DNA of 64,000 bases from Deltaproteobacteria bacterium (GCA_026388415.1 JAPLJV010000042.1:1-64000), one strand, 5' to 3'. Counted from the first letter of the stretch, positions 8,496-18,209 are shown. Numbers and translations: made by a program. Notes: generated by a model from the sequence alone, not told the origin.

Positions 8496-10034
8496 TTAGA
8501 ATTTGTATGCAACATTGAAGTATATATGGTCTTTATCCTTGAGGGGCTCGAATCCCACACCTTCTTTATTCCATTTCACGTTGAGGACCCCCAGGGTGTA
8601 TTTCCACGCGTCGCTGTGACTCCATACCAACTGATACCTGAAAAATTCCGACTTATTCGTATAGTCCCGCAACCAGAAAACCGAAGGCTGCAGCTTGGCA
8701 TTAAAATACGCAGTGCTTATACTGAGAGTAGTTTTCCAGTTGTTTTCGTCCACACCAACCAGACCTCCCGTTGGATAGTCCATAATCCTCTGGTCATAGA
8801 CTTGCCCGGATAATGCAAAACCTGACTTATCGTTGAGGAGAGGTATCTTCACTTTCCAGTCCAGGCCTACAGCAGCACGGGTTTCATCAAACGTCTCAAA
8901 CGTGTTGCTGTTTGTCGTGAATGTGCTTTTGAAGGCATAGAACGTTTCGAGCCGCAGGACCGGGGATACACCACCCAGGAAACTCGCCTTCAAAGGGGTG
9001 ATATCCCTTGTGAATGTGGCGCCCACAAATTTGAATAATGGGTAGTAACCCTCGACTGCCGGAGACATGATCATCCGGTTGTCCCAAGCCGAAGTAGCCA
9101 TGCCCGGGGGGGCGGCAACATTCGTGGTAACAGCGTCAAAACTGCGCCCGTAATAGCCATTCAAAGAAACTCGCGCATCGAATAGGTTCGCCGTTATTCT
9201 TCCTGCATAGGCAAATCCGTCCTGGCTAAAATTGCCCGGCTTCTCAATGTTGGACGCTAAAGAACCGAGATGTGCATAATCGGCCGGGTAGGGACCGCCA
9301 AGCGGAATGTCTACCCTTGGCGCCCAGATGCCTGCTGTATCATTGCCAGGTACGGGCCCTTGATTTCCGCGAAACTGCGCATTAGGGTTAAAGACAAACT
9401 GAAAGTTCAGGTCCTGCAGCCAATCTGGTCTTGTTGGCGGGCGGTACTCTGTCCTGAGAAGGAATATCGGGACGATTGAGTTCTCATACTCGACATCCGT
9501 TATTCCCCGCCTCGCATCAGTGGGGTTAATCTGATCCATGAGCCGGAACCCGTCAGTTTCTCCCCAGCCCACTATCTGTTTCCCTGCCCGTACGTAAAAG
9601 TCTCCTTTTTTCACAGTAACATGGGCCTCACCGAGTACATCCTGCCAATTATCCAAAACGTAGAGGCGATCCCGGGACTTGTCGAATCCCTTCGCCTGCC
9701 ATTCATCATTATTGGAGAAGACCGGGTATGCCTGGTCGGCATTGAATTTACCGCTCACGAATAAGCTTATATCCGGGTGCGGATCATATTTTGTCTCCAA
9801 TATTATTTGTGTAAGCAACGATTGAATACCCTTTTTCGTGTCGTACTGATCTTCGGTAATCCCATAAGCTACGCCCTGTTTGATAATACCCTGAAAGCTT
9901 AAGCGCTTGCCCCCCAGTTCGGTATCTATTGCAGAAGCCGGGCTGGTAAAACATAACGCAATCGTAAACAAGACAGCAGCAACCAGCCCGTAAATGCCCC
10001 AATCTTTTCCTTGAATACAAAACCATTTTCTCAT
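8496..10034 (-). CDS. DUF1302 outer-membrane porin-like protein
   Basis: Exported protein of 512 residues with a signal peptide (hydrophobic stretch LVAAVLFTIALCFTSPASA) followed by alternating beta strands and a C-terminal Phe (YFNVAYKF), as in outer-membrane beta-barrels. Family segments include VRAGKQIVGWGETDGFRLMDQINPTD near residue 165, characteristic of DUF1302. GGGAGGCG precedes the ATG. Together with DUF1329, the RND permease and the YCF48-like protein it makes the recurring four-gene transport set known from several proteobacteria that use hydrophobic substrates. Likely role: substrate passage through the outer membrane. Confidence 0.87.
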   Translation of the reverse strand: MRKWFCIQGKDWGIYGLVAAVLFTIALCFTSPASAIDTELGGKRLSFQGIIKQGVAYGITEDQYDTKKGIQSLLTQIILETKYDPHPDISLFVSGKFNADQAYPVFSNNDEWQAKGFDKSRDRLYVLDNWQDVLGEAHVTVKKGDFYVRAGKQIVGWGETDGFRLMDQINPTDARRGITDVEYENSIVPIFLLRTEYRPPTRPDWLQDLNFQFVFNPNAQFRGNQGPVPGNDTAGIWAPRVDIPLGGPYPADYAHLGSLASNIEKPGNFSQDGFAYAGRITANLFDARVSLNGYYGRSFDAVTTNVAAPPGMATSAWDNRMIMSPAVEGYYPLFKFVGATFTRDITPLKASFLGGVSPVLRLETFYAFKSTFTTNSNTFETFDETRAAVGLDWKVKIPLLNDKSGFALSGQVYDQRIMDYPTGGLVGVDENNWKTTLSISTAYFNAKLQPSVFWLRDYTNKSEFFRYQLVWSHSDAWKYTLGVLNVKWNKEGVGFEPLKDKDHIYFNVAYKF

Positions 10035-10091
10035 AATACGCCTCCCTTTTTAACTACAAGTTTTGTTATTCCTTCAAGCGAACATCTCCAA

Positions 10092-12509
10092 CTAACCTTT
10101 GTTTGCTACCCTTTCCGTTGCCTGTACAACTACCTGTTCGACAAAATTTCTGCTAATAAACTTTGGCTTTATTATCCAGATCATCAAAGGATGTAACGTG
10201 AGACTGAGCAACACGTTGGCTGCCATGATGAGCGAGAGGAAAAAGCCTACCTCTGCCTGAAACTTCATGTCCGAAAAGAAGTACCAGGTAAGGATCGGCA
10301 ATATAACCGTTATCCCCGTGTAGACGACAGCCTTGCCACAGGTACAGATGGACTGGGTAATGGTTCCCACCCAATCCCCTTTCTGGAGAGGAAACTCCTC
10401 GATACAGCGACTATAAAGGTAAATCGCGAAATCAACACCAACCCCGGCGCCTATTGCAGCGATAGGGAGGGTATTGATGGAAAGACCGATATTCCTCATG
10501 GACATATAGGTGAAGGACATGGCGTTCGCGAGGATCAAGGGAAGGGTGAGCATGAGGCCGGCTACAATAGACCTGTAGGATAATGCGCAGAGGAGAAAAA
10601 TTCCCATATAGACAGCGATGTCTATTATGATATGGGACCGCTTCATCTCCTCGTTTACCGCAATCTCCATACCGATCCTCCCGCCGGCAAGCTTGAATTC
10701 CCCTTTTTCAATCTTCATCGGCCGCGTCTTGAAAAAGTCGTATGCAGCGTCACGGATGCGAAGGAGGTTTTCTGACGTGTGATCGGCGAAGAAGAGCGTG
10801 ATTTGCGCACGCTCACCGGTAGTGTCCAGAAAACGCTCGAAGGAGCTCCGGGGGGTATTCTGCTTCACCATGTTCATAAGACCCGTGGACATGGTCTGAT
10901 TCCGGGGGAGTTGGTACCAAAGCTTATCCCCATCATGATACGTGACATTCGTCATTTTCACCACATCAAGAATCGAGGTAGCGGATTTGTAGATGTCCGG
11001 CAGTTTTTCCTTCATGTGCTGGGAGAACCCTTCAAAGGTATTGAGTACCGCCGGGTCATAGACGGAATCCTTTTGGCCTTCGTAGAAGAGCATGAGGTTC
11101 TCCGATGAGACATCGAATGTTTTGTTCAATATCTCCTGGTCTTTGTTGTACGTATGATTCTCATAAAAAATGGGGGAGCCAGGCGTGGAATCGCCAATCT
11201 TGAGCTTACCCATTTCCCATATACAAAAGACGGTTAAAACAATGATGATGGTACCCACCACATACCTGGTCCGGGGGGCAATGGAGAAACTGGTGATATT
11301 CATCATGATTCTCGCCTTCCAGTCAATCTGGCAGGTCTCCTTTGCCCATTCACTGCTATCCACCTTGAAGGGTATGAGGCTGCAGACTGCCGGTATCAGG
11401 AAACCAGTTAAGAGGATGGTGCCCATCCAGAAGCTCATAATGACGGCGAGGTGTTGCATGAGGGTAATTTTAGCAATAAAGAGGACCGCAAAACCTGCTA
11501 CATCCGCTGCCACTGCTGCAAAGTTAGGAACCCACATGGTCCGCATGGTCTCATAGCAAGCACGGGACCGGTCACCACCGCTGCTGTTAAGCTCCTCAAA
11601 ATAGCGGTAGGCGATCTGATGCGAGTTCCCTATCATTCGGGAACCGACAAGGAAGGCAAGGACATATAGAAGGGGGTTGAAGTTTATCCCGGTGAATCCG
11701 ATAAATCCGAGACCCCATATAGTGAGTATACCTGTATTCGCGAGGGGCGAGATCATGCCGCTGAAATTGCGGAAGATTAAAATGAGCACGAGCGCAACAG
11801 CGAAGATGCTAATCCCGAAAACCATGTACATCTGGGGCTTCAAATTGAAAATCCACCCCATCAGCACGGGATAACCGACGATGTGGAGCGTGGTCTGTCC
11901 GTCGCTGTAATCTTTTTTTAGTTTATCAAGGAGCCTAAAGGCTCTTTCGTAAGAGATGTTTTCTTTGAACTCAGTCAAGATGAGGGTTCCTGTACCATCT
12001 TTTGCCACCAGGGTCCCGTTGTAGGCAGGGTTGGAGAAGATGTTCCTCTTCAACAGCTCCATCTCTTTGGGAGTTTGCGGTACGCTGGGGAACATGAGGG
12101 GGGTAACGCTGATCTCTCCCTTGGCCTTGGTGCTAACGACCTTTGTGGAATGGCTCGCGATGGATACGGTGAGGGCCCGGTAGACTTCGTCCCAGAGTTC
12201 GATCTCCTGGGTCATCTTCTTCACCTTTGTCAGCGTGGCTTCATTAAAGATATCGCCGCTCTTGGCCTTCACTGCAATAACCGCTCCTGAGCCTCCACTG
12301 CCGAAAATTCTGGAAAACGTTGCATGAAGCTTAAGATAAGGATGATCATAGGGGAGCATATCTGACAAGATGACTTCCCCGCGAATCTTAAAGGCACCAA
12401 AAAGAAAAACAGCGGTAAGGACCAAGATAAGGACAAAGACCTTTAGTCTGTGGCGTGTCAAAAACCAACAGAATTGATCTAACAGTGTCATATTATTGCC
12501 TTGCTGCAT
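10092..12509 (-). CDS. RND superfamily (MMPL-type) permease
   Basis: Inner-membrane permease of about 805 residues with two repeats, each one TM helix, a large periplasmic loop and five TM helices (first TM VFVLILVLTAVFLFGAF; blocks near 260-420 and 640-790). The arrangement matches MMPL/HpnN-like exporters or importers of lipids driven by the proton gradient. The frame is open 189 bases further upstream, but that extension overlaps the preceding gene; ATG at 12509 (MQQGNN) has GAGGGG nine bases before it and is preferred, ATG at 12491 being an alternative. It lies 68 bases after the YCF48-like gene and 57 before DUF1302, as in related clusters. Confidence 0.88.
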   Translation of the reverse strand: MQQGNNMTLLDQFCWFLTRHRLKVFVLILVLTAVFLFGAFKIRGEVILSDMLPYDHPYLKLHATFSRIFGSGGSGAVIAVKAKSGDIFNEATLTKVKKMTQEIELWDEVYRALTVSIASHSTKVVSTKAKGEISVTPLMFPSVPQTPKEMELLKRNIFSNPAYNGTLVAKDGTGTLILTEFKENISYERAFRLLDKLKKDYSDGQTTLHIVGYPVLMGWIFNLKPQMYMVFGISIFAVALVLILIFRNFSGMISPLANTGILTIWGLGFIGFTGINFNPLLYVLAFLVGSRMIGNSHQIAYRYFEELNSSGGDRSRACYETMRTMWVPNFAAVAADVAGFAVLFIAKITLMQHLAVIMSFWMGTILLTGFLIPAVCSLIPFKVDSSEWAKETCQIDWKARIMMNITSFSIAPRTRYVVGTIIIVLTVFCIWEMGKLKIGDSTPGSPIFYENHTYNKDQEILNKTFDVSSENLMLFYEGQKDSVYDPAVLNTFEGFSQHMKEKLPDIYKSATSILDVVKMTNVTYHDGDKLWYQLPRNQTMSTGLMNMVKQNTPRSSFERFLDTTGERAQITLFFADHTSENLLRIRDAAYDFFKTRPMKIEKGEFKLAGGRIGMEIAVNEEMKRSHIIIDIAVYMGIFLLCALSYRSIVAGLMLTLPLILANAMSFTYMSMRNIGLSINTLPIAAIGAGVGVDFAIYLYSRCIEEFPLQKGDWVGTITQSICTCGKAVVYTGITVILPILTWYFFSDMKFQAEVGFFLSLIMAANVLLSLTLHPLMIWIIKPKFISRNFVEQVVVQATERVANKG

Positions 12510-12577
12510 TTTTCTTGCCCCTCTCAGTGTCTTAATGTAGTATGATTCTTCGTTGCAAACTTCTACGCCCCGATAGA

Positions 12578-13648
12578 TCAGTACATAACCCGTGACCAGG
12601 CCGGTAGTGTTGTGCTGCCATTGCTCACATAGATAGCCCCGTCCAAACCCACAGCAACAAAACTTGCTGCACCGCGTGGTACGAGTCCATACAGCCATCC
12701 GTACGTGATAGGTGGTTTGAACTCAGGGCTCTTCCAGGTGTTACCTCCGTTGTAAGACCATACGAAAACTCCATCGCCGCCAATGGCAATGGCGCCTGTC
12801 TTATTCGACACCACTGAGTAAAGATGAACCTTTGGCACAGGTACATTCACCTTGCTCCAGGTTCTCCCGCCATCTACGGTTCTGGTCACATAGCCGTCTA
12901 TACCAACTGCCCATGCTGTCTGCGGGTTTACAGCAAAAACACCAAACAGGAAATTCCCGGCCACTATCTCGCCCGTCTCTTCCGAAATACCGAACTCACC
13001 GGCTTGTTTCTTCCATGATGTACCGCCATCGTCTGTGTGATATACAAAACCATACTCACCGACCGCCCAGCCGTTTTTATCATCACAGAAGCGAACGCTT
13101 TTCAGGATATAGTCAAGGTCGCTGAACTGCTTCACCCAGGTCTTTCCCCCGTCTTTCGTGTGCAGGATAGTCGTTCTTTCAGTAACTATCCAGCCTTTCT
13201 GTACATTGGCAAAATGGACTCCCATCAGGAAGTAACTGATAGGGCTTTTCTGCTTAGCCCAAGTTTTCCCCCCGTCTTTCGTGTTGATAATTATCCCCTC
13301 GTCCCCTACTGCCCACCCGTTTTTTTCGTCCACAAAATGTATCGAACTGAGCGTATAATCTGTTCCCGTGTCCTGGCGACTCCATGTCTTACCGCCATCT
13401 GCAGTATGAACGACACTGCCCCACCGTCCACATGCCCACCCATCATTCTCAGTCGGAAACGTAACGGAAAAGAGGTCTTGTTGCAGTTTTTTCTGGTTAG
13501 CTGCAGGAGTAGCCGACTCACTGCGGAGAGCAGCAAAAAAGAGAAAAATACAGATGAGCACAATAGCGCTTAGAACGCTGCTCCGTCTTTGATTGTTAGC
13601 GAATTTCCGGGGCAATGTTTTGTAATGACTCTTAGAAACCCCCTGCAT
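12578..13648 (-). CDS. YCF48/BNR-repeat exported protein
   Basis: Exported beta-propeller protein of 356 residues. A signal peptide (SVLSAIVLICIFLFFAAL) is followed by at least six Asp-box/BNR-like repeats, each ending in a variant of DGGKTW (ADGGKTWSR, KDGGKTWAK, KDGGKTWVK, DDGGTSWKK, VDGGRTWSK, NGGNTW). The family is named from the photosystem II assembly factor HCF136, but in heterotrophs it accompanies RND/DUF1302/DUF1329 sets and probably serves as an envelope scaffold. The ATG at 13648 follows AAGGGGGGAG and is preferred over a TTG seven codons upstream. It is the first gene of the long minus-strand cluster. Confidence 0.86.
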   Translation of the reverse strand: MQGVSKSHYKTLPRKFANNQRRSSVLSAIVLICIFLFFAALRSESATPAANQKKLQQDLFSVTFPTENDGWACGRWGSVVHTADGGKTWSRQDTGTDYTLSSIHFVDEKNGWAVGDEGIIINTKDGGKTWAKQKSPISYFLMGVHFANVQKGWIVTERTTILHTKDGGKTWVKQFSDLDYILKSVRFCDDKNGWAVGEYGFVYHTDDGGTSWKKQAGEFGISEETGEIVAGNFLFGVFAVNPQTAWAVGIDGYVTRTVDGGRTWSKVNVPVPKVHLYSVVSNKTGAIAIGGDGVFVWSYNGGNTWKSPEFKPPITYGWLYGLVPRGAASFVAVGLDGAIYVSNGSTTLPAWSRVMY

Positions 13649-14286
13649 CTTTGCTCCCCCCTTCAACAAAAAAACATGATTTATCTAAAAACTTATGATC
13701 GTCTGATTTATTATCTACAATCACAATAGGATCTAATCAATAGCAGAAATCCGTCATTTTTTATTTATTATCGTATTTTATACACAGACATTCATACGAT
13801 TTTTTGTAGGGGCAATATAATAGAAAATTGCACGCTACCGCCACTCATACTATTACGCCCCCCATGTAAGTACCCGCATATACTCGTGTTTCCAATAAGC
13901 AATATCTTGATCCCATAAACTGACCAGTCGAGCATAGTATTAACGAAACTATACAAATAATGTCCATAGCGGGAACCCGTCAATTCACTACTGTTCCAAA
14001 AAGTTGCATAAATAACACTCCAAACTTACGGGGTATTTGCAAAACGCTTGATATTGCATTGTCTTTGACGGAGATGATATATATCTGATTATTTTATGAT
14101 TTTGATATTTTTTGATAAGATATTGTATTTGACGAAGGGCGTATAAGCAGAAAATCTTGGCCACAAAATGTGGGGCGCGCGCCGATGATCGTGAAAGGGA
14201 TGTATTATGGCAACCACACCAATGATTTATCGTGCGGACTCATCGCCATCCATCCTATAAAATTGGAACCCGTCCCCGATTGTTAA
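13649..14286. other. AT-rich intergenic region upstream of the catabolic cluster
   Basis: About 640 bases with no gene I can support. It should hold the promoter of the YCF48-to-AOR cluster. A weak minus-strand candidate is TTGATT (13735-13740) with GATAAT (13710-13715), spacing 19. ATCGTAT (13770-13776) and ATACGAT (13794-13800) form an inverted repeat that could be an operator. At 14161-14183 there are CCACA-AAA-TGTGG and the palindrome GGCGCGCGCC. A 17-codon frame at 14207-14260 (MATTPMIYRAD...) follows AAAGGGATG and may be a gene remnant or leader. GGAACCCGT occurs near 13971 and again near 14266. Confidence 0.4.
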
Positions 14287-14583
14287 TTACGAATCTCCGT
14301 GCAGTGCCTTCTTTGCCGTTTCCGGCTCCCGGTCGAAAATTGTCAGGAGGGCCGCTGCTGCGCCGGTAGGATTGCGGCGGTGTTGCTCCCAGTTCTGCAA
14401 GGTCTTTACCTTTACACCAATCATGGTTGCAAACATGGCCTGCGACAGCCCGGTTTTCTCCCGTACCGCTTTCACGTCCGGCGGCTTGACAGTGAATACG
14501 CGGGACGGTTGCATATCGCCTCTGGCAATGGCAACCGCCTCTTTCATGCTCTTATGCAGTTGTTCAAAAAGCTCTTCATCCAT
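14287..14583 (-). CDS. HigA/NadS-type HTH antitoxin
   Basis: Small DNA-binding antitoxin of 98 residues. A lambda-repressor-like helix-turn-helix occupies the C-terminal half: VREKTGLSQAMFATMIGVKVKTLQNWEQHRRNPTG, with the LSQ...A...GV...NWE pattern of HigA/NadS proteins. It overlaps the toxin gene by eight bases and comes second, the usual HigBA order. It should neutralise the toxin and repress the pair's promoter. Confidence 0.88.
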   Translation of the reverse strand: MDEELFEQLHKSMKEAVAIARGDMQPSRVFTVKPPDVKAVREKTGLSQAMFATMIGVKVKTLQNWEQHRRNPTGAAAALLTIFDREPETAKKALHGDS

Positions 14584-14920
14584 GACGTTCCAACTCCTTT
14601 ACCAATGTCTTGAGTATCGTTATCTGCGCCGGCTCAAGGTTTTCTTTCTTTGCCTTGGCGTAAGCCAGCAGCAGGTATATTTTATCCTTCGACGTCTGCC
14701 AGTAGTATATCAGTCGTGCACCGCCTCGCTTCCCCTTGCCTGGCAGAGCAAAACGGAGTTTCCGAATTCCGCCGCCTGCCGGTATCAGATCGCCCGCTTG
14801 CGGATTCTTTGCCAAATAATCTTGCAACAGGCGATAGCTGTCATCAGGTAACAGTTCAGTAATCAGTTTGGTAAACACCGAGGTTTCGATAAATTCCATG
14901 ACGCTCTTATTATCCGCCAT
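14576..14920 (-). CDS. RelE/HigB-type toxin
   Basis: RelE-superfamily mRNA interferase-like toxin of 107-114 residues. Seen: the FIETSVFTKLI opening, GGIRKLRF near residue 52, ARLIYYW near 68 and IYLLLAYAKAKKENL near 80, all typical of HigB/RelE toxins of this subgroup. There are two start choices, ATG at 14920 and ATG at 14899. The second (MEFIETS) fits the family N-terminus better and the first has no ribosome site. A promoter-like pair lies over the first start, which would make a transcript that begins almost at the second ATG. Confidence 0.87.
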   Translation of the reverse strand: MADNKSVMEFIETSVFTKLITELLPDDSYRLLQDYLAKNPQAGDLIPAGGGIRKLRFALPGKGKRGGARLIYYWQTSKDKIYLLLAYAKAKKENLEPAQITILKTLVKELERHG

Positions 14921-14936
14921 TGACGGATTAAGTCAA
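14909..14936 (-). promoter_or_regulatory. promoter and operator of the toxin-antitoxin pair
   Basis: TTGACT (14931-14936) and GATAAT (14909-14914) are spaced by 16 bases on the minus strand. Between them is an imperfect dyad TCCG...CGGA (CCGTCAATGGCGG), a plausible binding site for the antitoxin. The -10 box ends only about nine bases before the ATG at 14899, so the transcript would be leaderless or nearly so. Confidence 0.5.
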
Positions 14937-15046
14937 GTGCTATTTGGTTCCACTTGAAGTCATGCGAAAAGATGATCTTACGATCCGCCTGATAAGAAAA
15001 GAGTACTCTGGCAATTCTGACGTAGCGGCAGAAGGGGGGTATCGCT

Positions 15047-16690
15047 CTAACTGCCACCGAGTTTTCTGCGCTCTTCATCGCGGATTTCGCGGCGCAGCAG
15101 CTTGCCGACCTTCGACTTCGGCAGCATGTCTCTAAACTCGATATAGCCCGGCACCTTGTAGGAAGCGAGCCGGTCACGGCACCACCGCAAGAGGTCAGTG
15201 CTGCTGACCCCCTTGGCATCCTGCTTCAGCACGACAATTGCCTTTATGCGTTCCCCTACTTTTTTGTCGGGAATACCGATGACGCACGACCCAATTACCA
15301 TGGGATGATCCTGGAGGATAGCCTCGACCTCGGAAGCGGAAACCCGGTAACCTTTACATTTTATGACGTCGGCGGTCCGCTCCATGAATTCCAGCTCGCC
15401 ATCTTCATTAAGCCGCATAAAATCGCCCATCCGGTAGTAGGTTTCATCGCCGATCGTTATATAGGCATGGGCCGTTTCGTCGGGTTTTTTCCAGTAGCTC
15501 TTGACAGTATAGTCCGAGGTAACGGCCAATTCCCCGACTTCACCGGGAGCAACGGGTTCCAGCGTTTCCGAATCAATAATCAGGCATTTTCGCGATTTTA
15601 AGGGCAATCCTACGGTCTTCGGGCTGGGCGTTTTATCCAGCGGGCTGTAGGCCACATGTCCCACCTCCGTGGAGCCATAGACCTGGTAAATAACGTTGTG
15701 GTATTTTTCCTGCCATTTTTTGTAAACTTCACCCGGAAGAACATCGCCGCCGCAGTAGCAGTATTTCAGGGAACTGATGTCATACTGGTCTATCCGGTCA
15801 TTTTCCAGGATCATCCGGTATAACATCGGCACACCGAGCATCCAGCGGACCTTGTATTTCTGGATGGCCTCCAGGATCGGATCCACCTCCGGAACCGGCA
15901 TCAGGATCATGGTATTCCCTTGGTTCAGCGCAGTCGCCAGGGCGAATCCCTTGGCCATGATATGAAAAAGGGGATTGACCATGATCATGGTGTCTGCACC
16001 GGTAAAGACATACCCTTTTATAACGTTCTCCACGATATCTTTTATATACGAAACCTCACCCATGTGGTTGCCGGCCACTCCCTTCGGAAAACCGGTCGTA
16101 CCGCCCGTATACATGATATAGGCAAGATCCTGCCACGGATCAACATCAATCGTGGGTGCTTTACTGCAATTTTTTTTCAGGATATCCTTAAAATACAGAA
16201 CCTCCTTGCCCTTCTTGATCTTGCCTTTGGGAAGTTGATCCAGCATGTGGCCGACATATCTTTTCCAGAAGGGAATCAGGTCCACCAGATTGGTGACGAT
16301 TATGCGTTTCAGGTTTGTCTTTCTGAGAACCTCATTTACGTACATGTAGTTCGTATCGAGACAGATGACGGTTTCCACCTCGGCATCGTTAATAATATAT
16401 TCAATTTCAAAGGAAGTATAAATCGGTGAAACCGGCACCACGGCACCGCCGATCTTTGTGATGGCAAAATTGGCGATGATCCACTGGGGGCAGTTGGGGA
16501 TAAAGAGCATGACCTTCTCTCTGGTTTTCACCCCGGCATTCAAGAGACCGGCGGCAAATCTGTCCACCAGTTCGTGCAAATAGGAATAACTGAAACGCTC
16601 TCCAAGATAAATGATTGCGGTGTTGTTGGGATATTTACTGCACGCTTCGTCAAACTGAGTGTAGGTGCATTCGTTACGATAGAGTTCCAT
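15047..16690 (-). CDS. AMP-dependent acyl-CoA synthetase/ligase
   Basis: Adenylate-forming ligase of 547 residues that activates a carboxylic acid to its CoA thioester. Motifs in order: the P-loop-like YTGGTTGFPKG near residue 195, YGSTEVGH near 340 (the A4/A5 region), YYRMGDFMRLNEDGELEF near 420 and the C-terminal SKVGKLLRREIR holding the catalytic Lys. It starts five bases after livF stops, so it belongs to the liv operon. The pairing suggests that the imported substrate is a carboxylic acid (aromatic, branched or fatty) that is activated on entry. Substrate specificity cannot be read from the sequence. Confidence 0.9.
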   Translation of the reverse strand: MELYRNECTYTQFDEACSKYPNNTAIIYLGERFSYSYLHELVDRFAAGLLNAGVKTREKVMLFIPNCPQWIIANFAITKIGGAVVPVSPIYTSFEIEYIINDAEVETVICLDTNYMYVNEVLRKTNLKRIIVTNLVDLIPFWKRYVGHMLDQLPKGKIKKGKEVLYFKDILKKNCSKAPTIDVDPWQDLAYIMYTGGTTGFPKGVAGNHMGEVSYIKDIVENVIKGYVFTGADTMIMVNPLFHIMAKGFALATALNQGNTMILMPVPEVDPILEAIQKYKVRWMLGVPMLYRMILENDRIDQYDISSLKYCYCGGDVLPGEVYKKWQEKYHNVIYQVYGSTEVGHVAYSPLDKTPSPKTVGLPLKSRKCLIIDSETLEPVAPGEVGELAVTSDYTVKSYWKKPDETAHAYITIGDETYYRMGDFMRLNEDGELEFMERTADVIKCKGYRVSASEVEAILQDHPMVIGSCVIGIPDKKVGERIKAIVVLKQDAKGVSSTDLLRWCRDRLASYKVPGYIEFRDMLPKSKVGKLLRREIRDEERRKLGGS

Positions 16691-16695
16691 AAATG

Positions 16696-17448
16696 TTATT
16701 CATCAATTCCAAAATAGGCCGATTTGACATCGGGATTGTCCATAAGCTCTTCTTTTGTGCCCTCCAGGACACTGGAACCGTTTTCGATTATATACCCTCT
16801 ATCAATTATCGGGATTACGGGCCGCGAATATTGTTCAGATACGATAATCGTTATACCTTTGGTTTTTCTGATCTCCCGGATCGCTTCGATGACGATCTTC
16901 TGATAGACCGGGCTCAACCCCAGCAGTGGTTCATCGAGCAGTAACACCTTCGGGTTGGCCATGAGTGCCCTGCCGATGGCGAGCATTTGCTGCTCGCCGC
17001 CGCTTAAAAAACCTCCCTGCCTGCCCAGAAATTCATGAAGCCGCGGAAAGACGCTCAACACGTATTCGAGATTGTTTTTCCGTTCCTTGACGCTGGTAAG
17101 ATAAGAGCCGATTTTTAAATTCTCCAGCACGCTGCTCTCTGCGAATATCCGCCGTCGTTCCGGACATAGCACGATACCTGCTTTTGCTCTCTTATGGGCG
17201 GGGAGACTCGATATATCCTTCCCGTCAAAGGTAATACTGCCAAAGAGCGTAATCCTTTCTCCGCCCCGCATCTGCTCCTTTTTCTTAATATCCAGCATGA
17301 TGCCGGACAGGTTATACATGAGGGTGCTTTTGCCTGCGCTATTGGAGCCGAAAACACCGATGACCGATCCGGTCTCAGCGGTAATGCTGACATTGTTCAA
17401 AGCCAGCATGTTTTCATAAAACACCATTAGCTCTTTAGCTTCCAGCAT
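16696..17448 (-). CDS. livF: branched-chain-type ABC transporter ATP-binding protein LivF
   Basis: Cytoplasmic ATPase of 250 residues. Walker A is GSNSAGKST near residue 34 (Asn in place of the usual Gly-Ala pattern), the signature is LSGGEQQM near 150 and Walker B is VLLLDEPLLGLSP near 170. The MLALNNVSI opening and LCPERRRIFAESSVLENL match LivF. It is placed between livG (two-base gap) and the ligase gene. It powers uptake together with LivG. Confidence 0.92.
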   Translation of the reverse strand: MLEAKELMVFYENMLALNNVSITAETGSVIGVFGSNSAGKSTLMYNLSGIMLDIKKKEQMRGGERITLFGSITFDGKDISSLPAHKRAKAGIVLCPERRRIFAESSVLENLKIGSYLTSVKERKNNLEYVLSVFPRLHEFLGRQGGFLSGGEQQMLAIGRALMANPKVLLLDEPLLGLSPVYQKIVIEAIREIRKTKGITIIVSEQYSRPVIPIIDRGYIIENGSSVLEGTKEELMDNPDVKSAYFGIDE

Positions 17449-17450
17449 TC

Positions 17451-18209
17451 CTAAACCTCTTCACTGCCTAAGTAAGCTTCTTTCACACGGGGATCGGCGA
17501 TGACCTCCTTGTAATGACCCTCAGCAATCTTTTCACCGAATTGCAGGGCCATAACGCGATCCGCTACCCTAAAGAGCTCTTTCAACCGGTGTTCCACCAT
17601 GATCAAGGTCATGCCTTCCGTCTTCATTTTTTCTATGAGAGGCATCAGACCGGCAATCTCGCTGGCGCTCAGGCCGGAAAAAACCTCGTCGCAGAATATT
17701 ATTTCCGGCCGGAGTGCGATGCACCTGGCCAGTTCGAGCCTTTTCAGATAGCCCGTCGGCAAGGTGGACGCCAATTTATAGGGAACGCGGGAATCCCGCT
17801 CGAAACCGATTTCTTCGAGAATATCTACCGCAACCGTGTCCCGGTCGCCATGCTTGCCGCCGCCTCTCCATCCTCCTGAAATCCGGGCGCGCGGCGACCA
17901 CAACGGAATGATAAGGTTCTTGTAAGCGGGCAAAGAATAATAGGGGCGCATGACCTGAAAGGTCCGTGCGATACCGCTGCGCGCTATTTTATGGGCAGGC
18001 CAGCCCTTGATGTTTACTCCCTGAAAATTCACTATTCCTGTTTCCGGTTTTATGAAGCCAGTGATGCAGTTGATGAGCGTGGTCTTGCCGGAACCGTTGG
18101 GGCCAATAATGCCATATATTTCACCCTTTTTCACGCTGAAGCTCACGGACATGAGTGCCTTCACCCCACCGAATGTCTTGCTGATATTTTCAACCGAGAG
18201 GATGCTCAT
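17451..18209 (-). CDS. livG: branched-chain-type ABC transporter ATP-binding protein LivG
   Basis: ATPase of 252 residues. Walker A GPNGSGKTT near residue 38, LPTGYLKRLELARC in the signature region (Thr-Gly where LSGG is usual) and IIFCDEVFSGLS as Walker B (Val for the usual Pro). The chosen ATG at 18209 overlaps the livM stop as ATGA; a frame start four codons upstream also exists. Partner of LivF in the importer. Confidence 0.9.
   Translation of the reverse strand: MSILSVENISKTFGGVKALMSVSFSVKKGEIYGIIGPNGSGKTTLINCITGFIKPETGIVNFQGVNIKGWPAHKIARSGIARTFQVMRPYYSLPAYKNLIIPLWSPRARISGGWRGGGKHGDRDTVAVDILEEIGFERDSRVPYKLASTLPTGYLKRLELARCIALRPEIIFCDEVFSGLSASEIAGLMPLIEKMKTEGMTLIMVEHRLKELFRVADRVMALQFGEKIAEGHYKEVIADPRVKEAYLGSEEV

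Noticed and set aside
13792-13983. 63-codon minus-strand frame in the long intergenic region
   Set aside because: AT-rich, no ribosome site and no family similarity.
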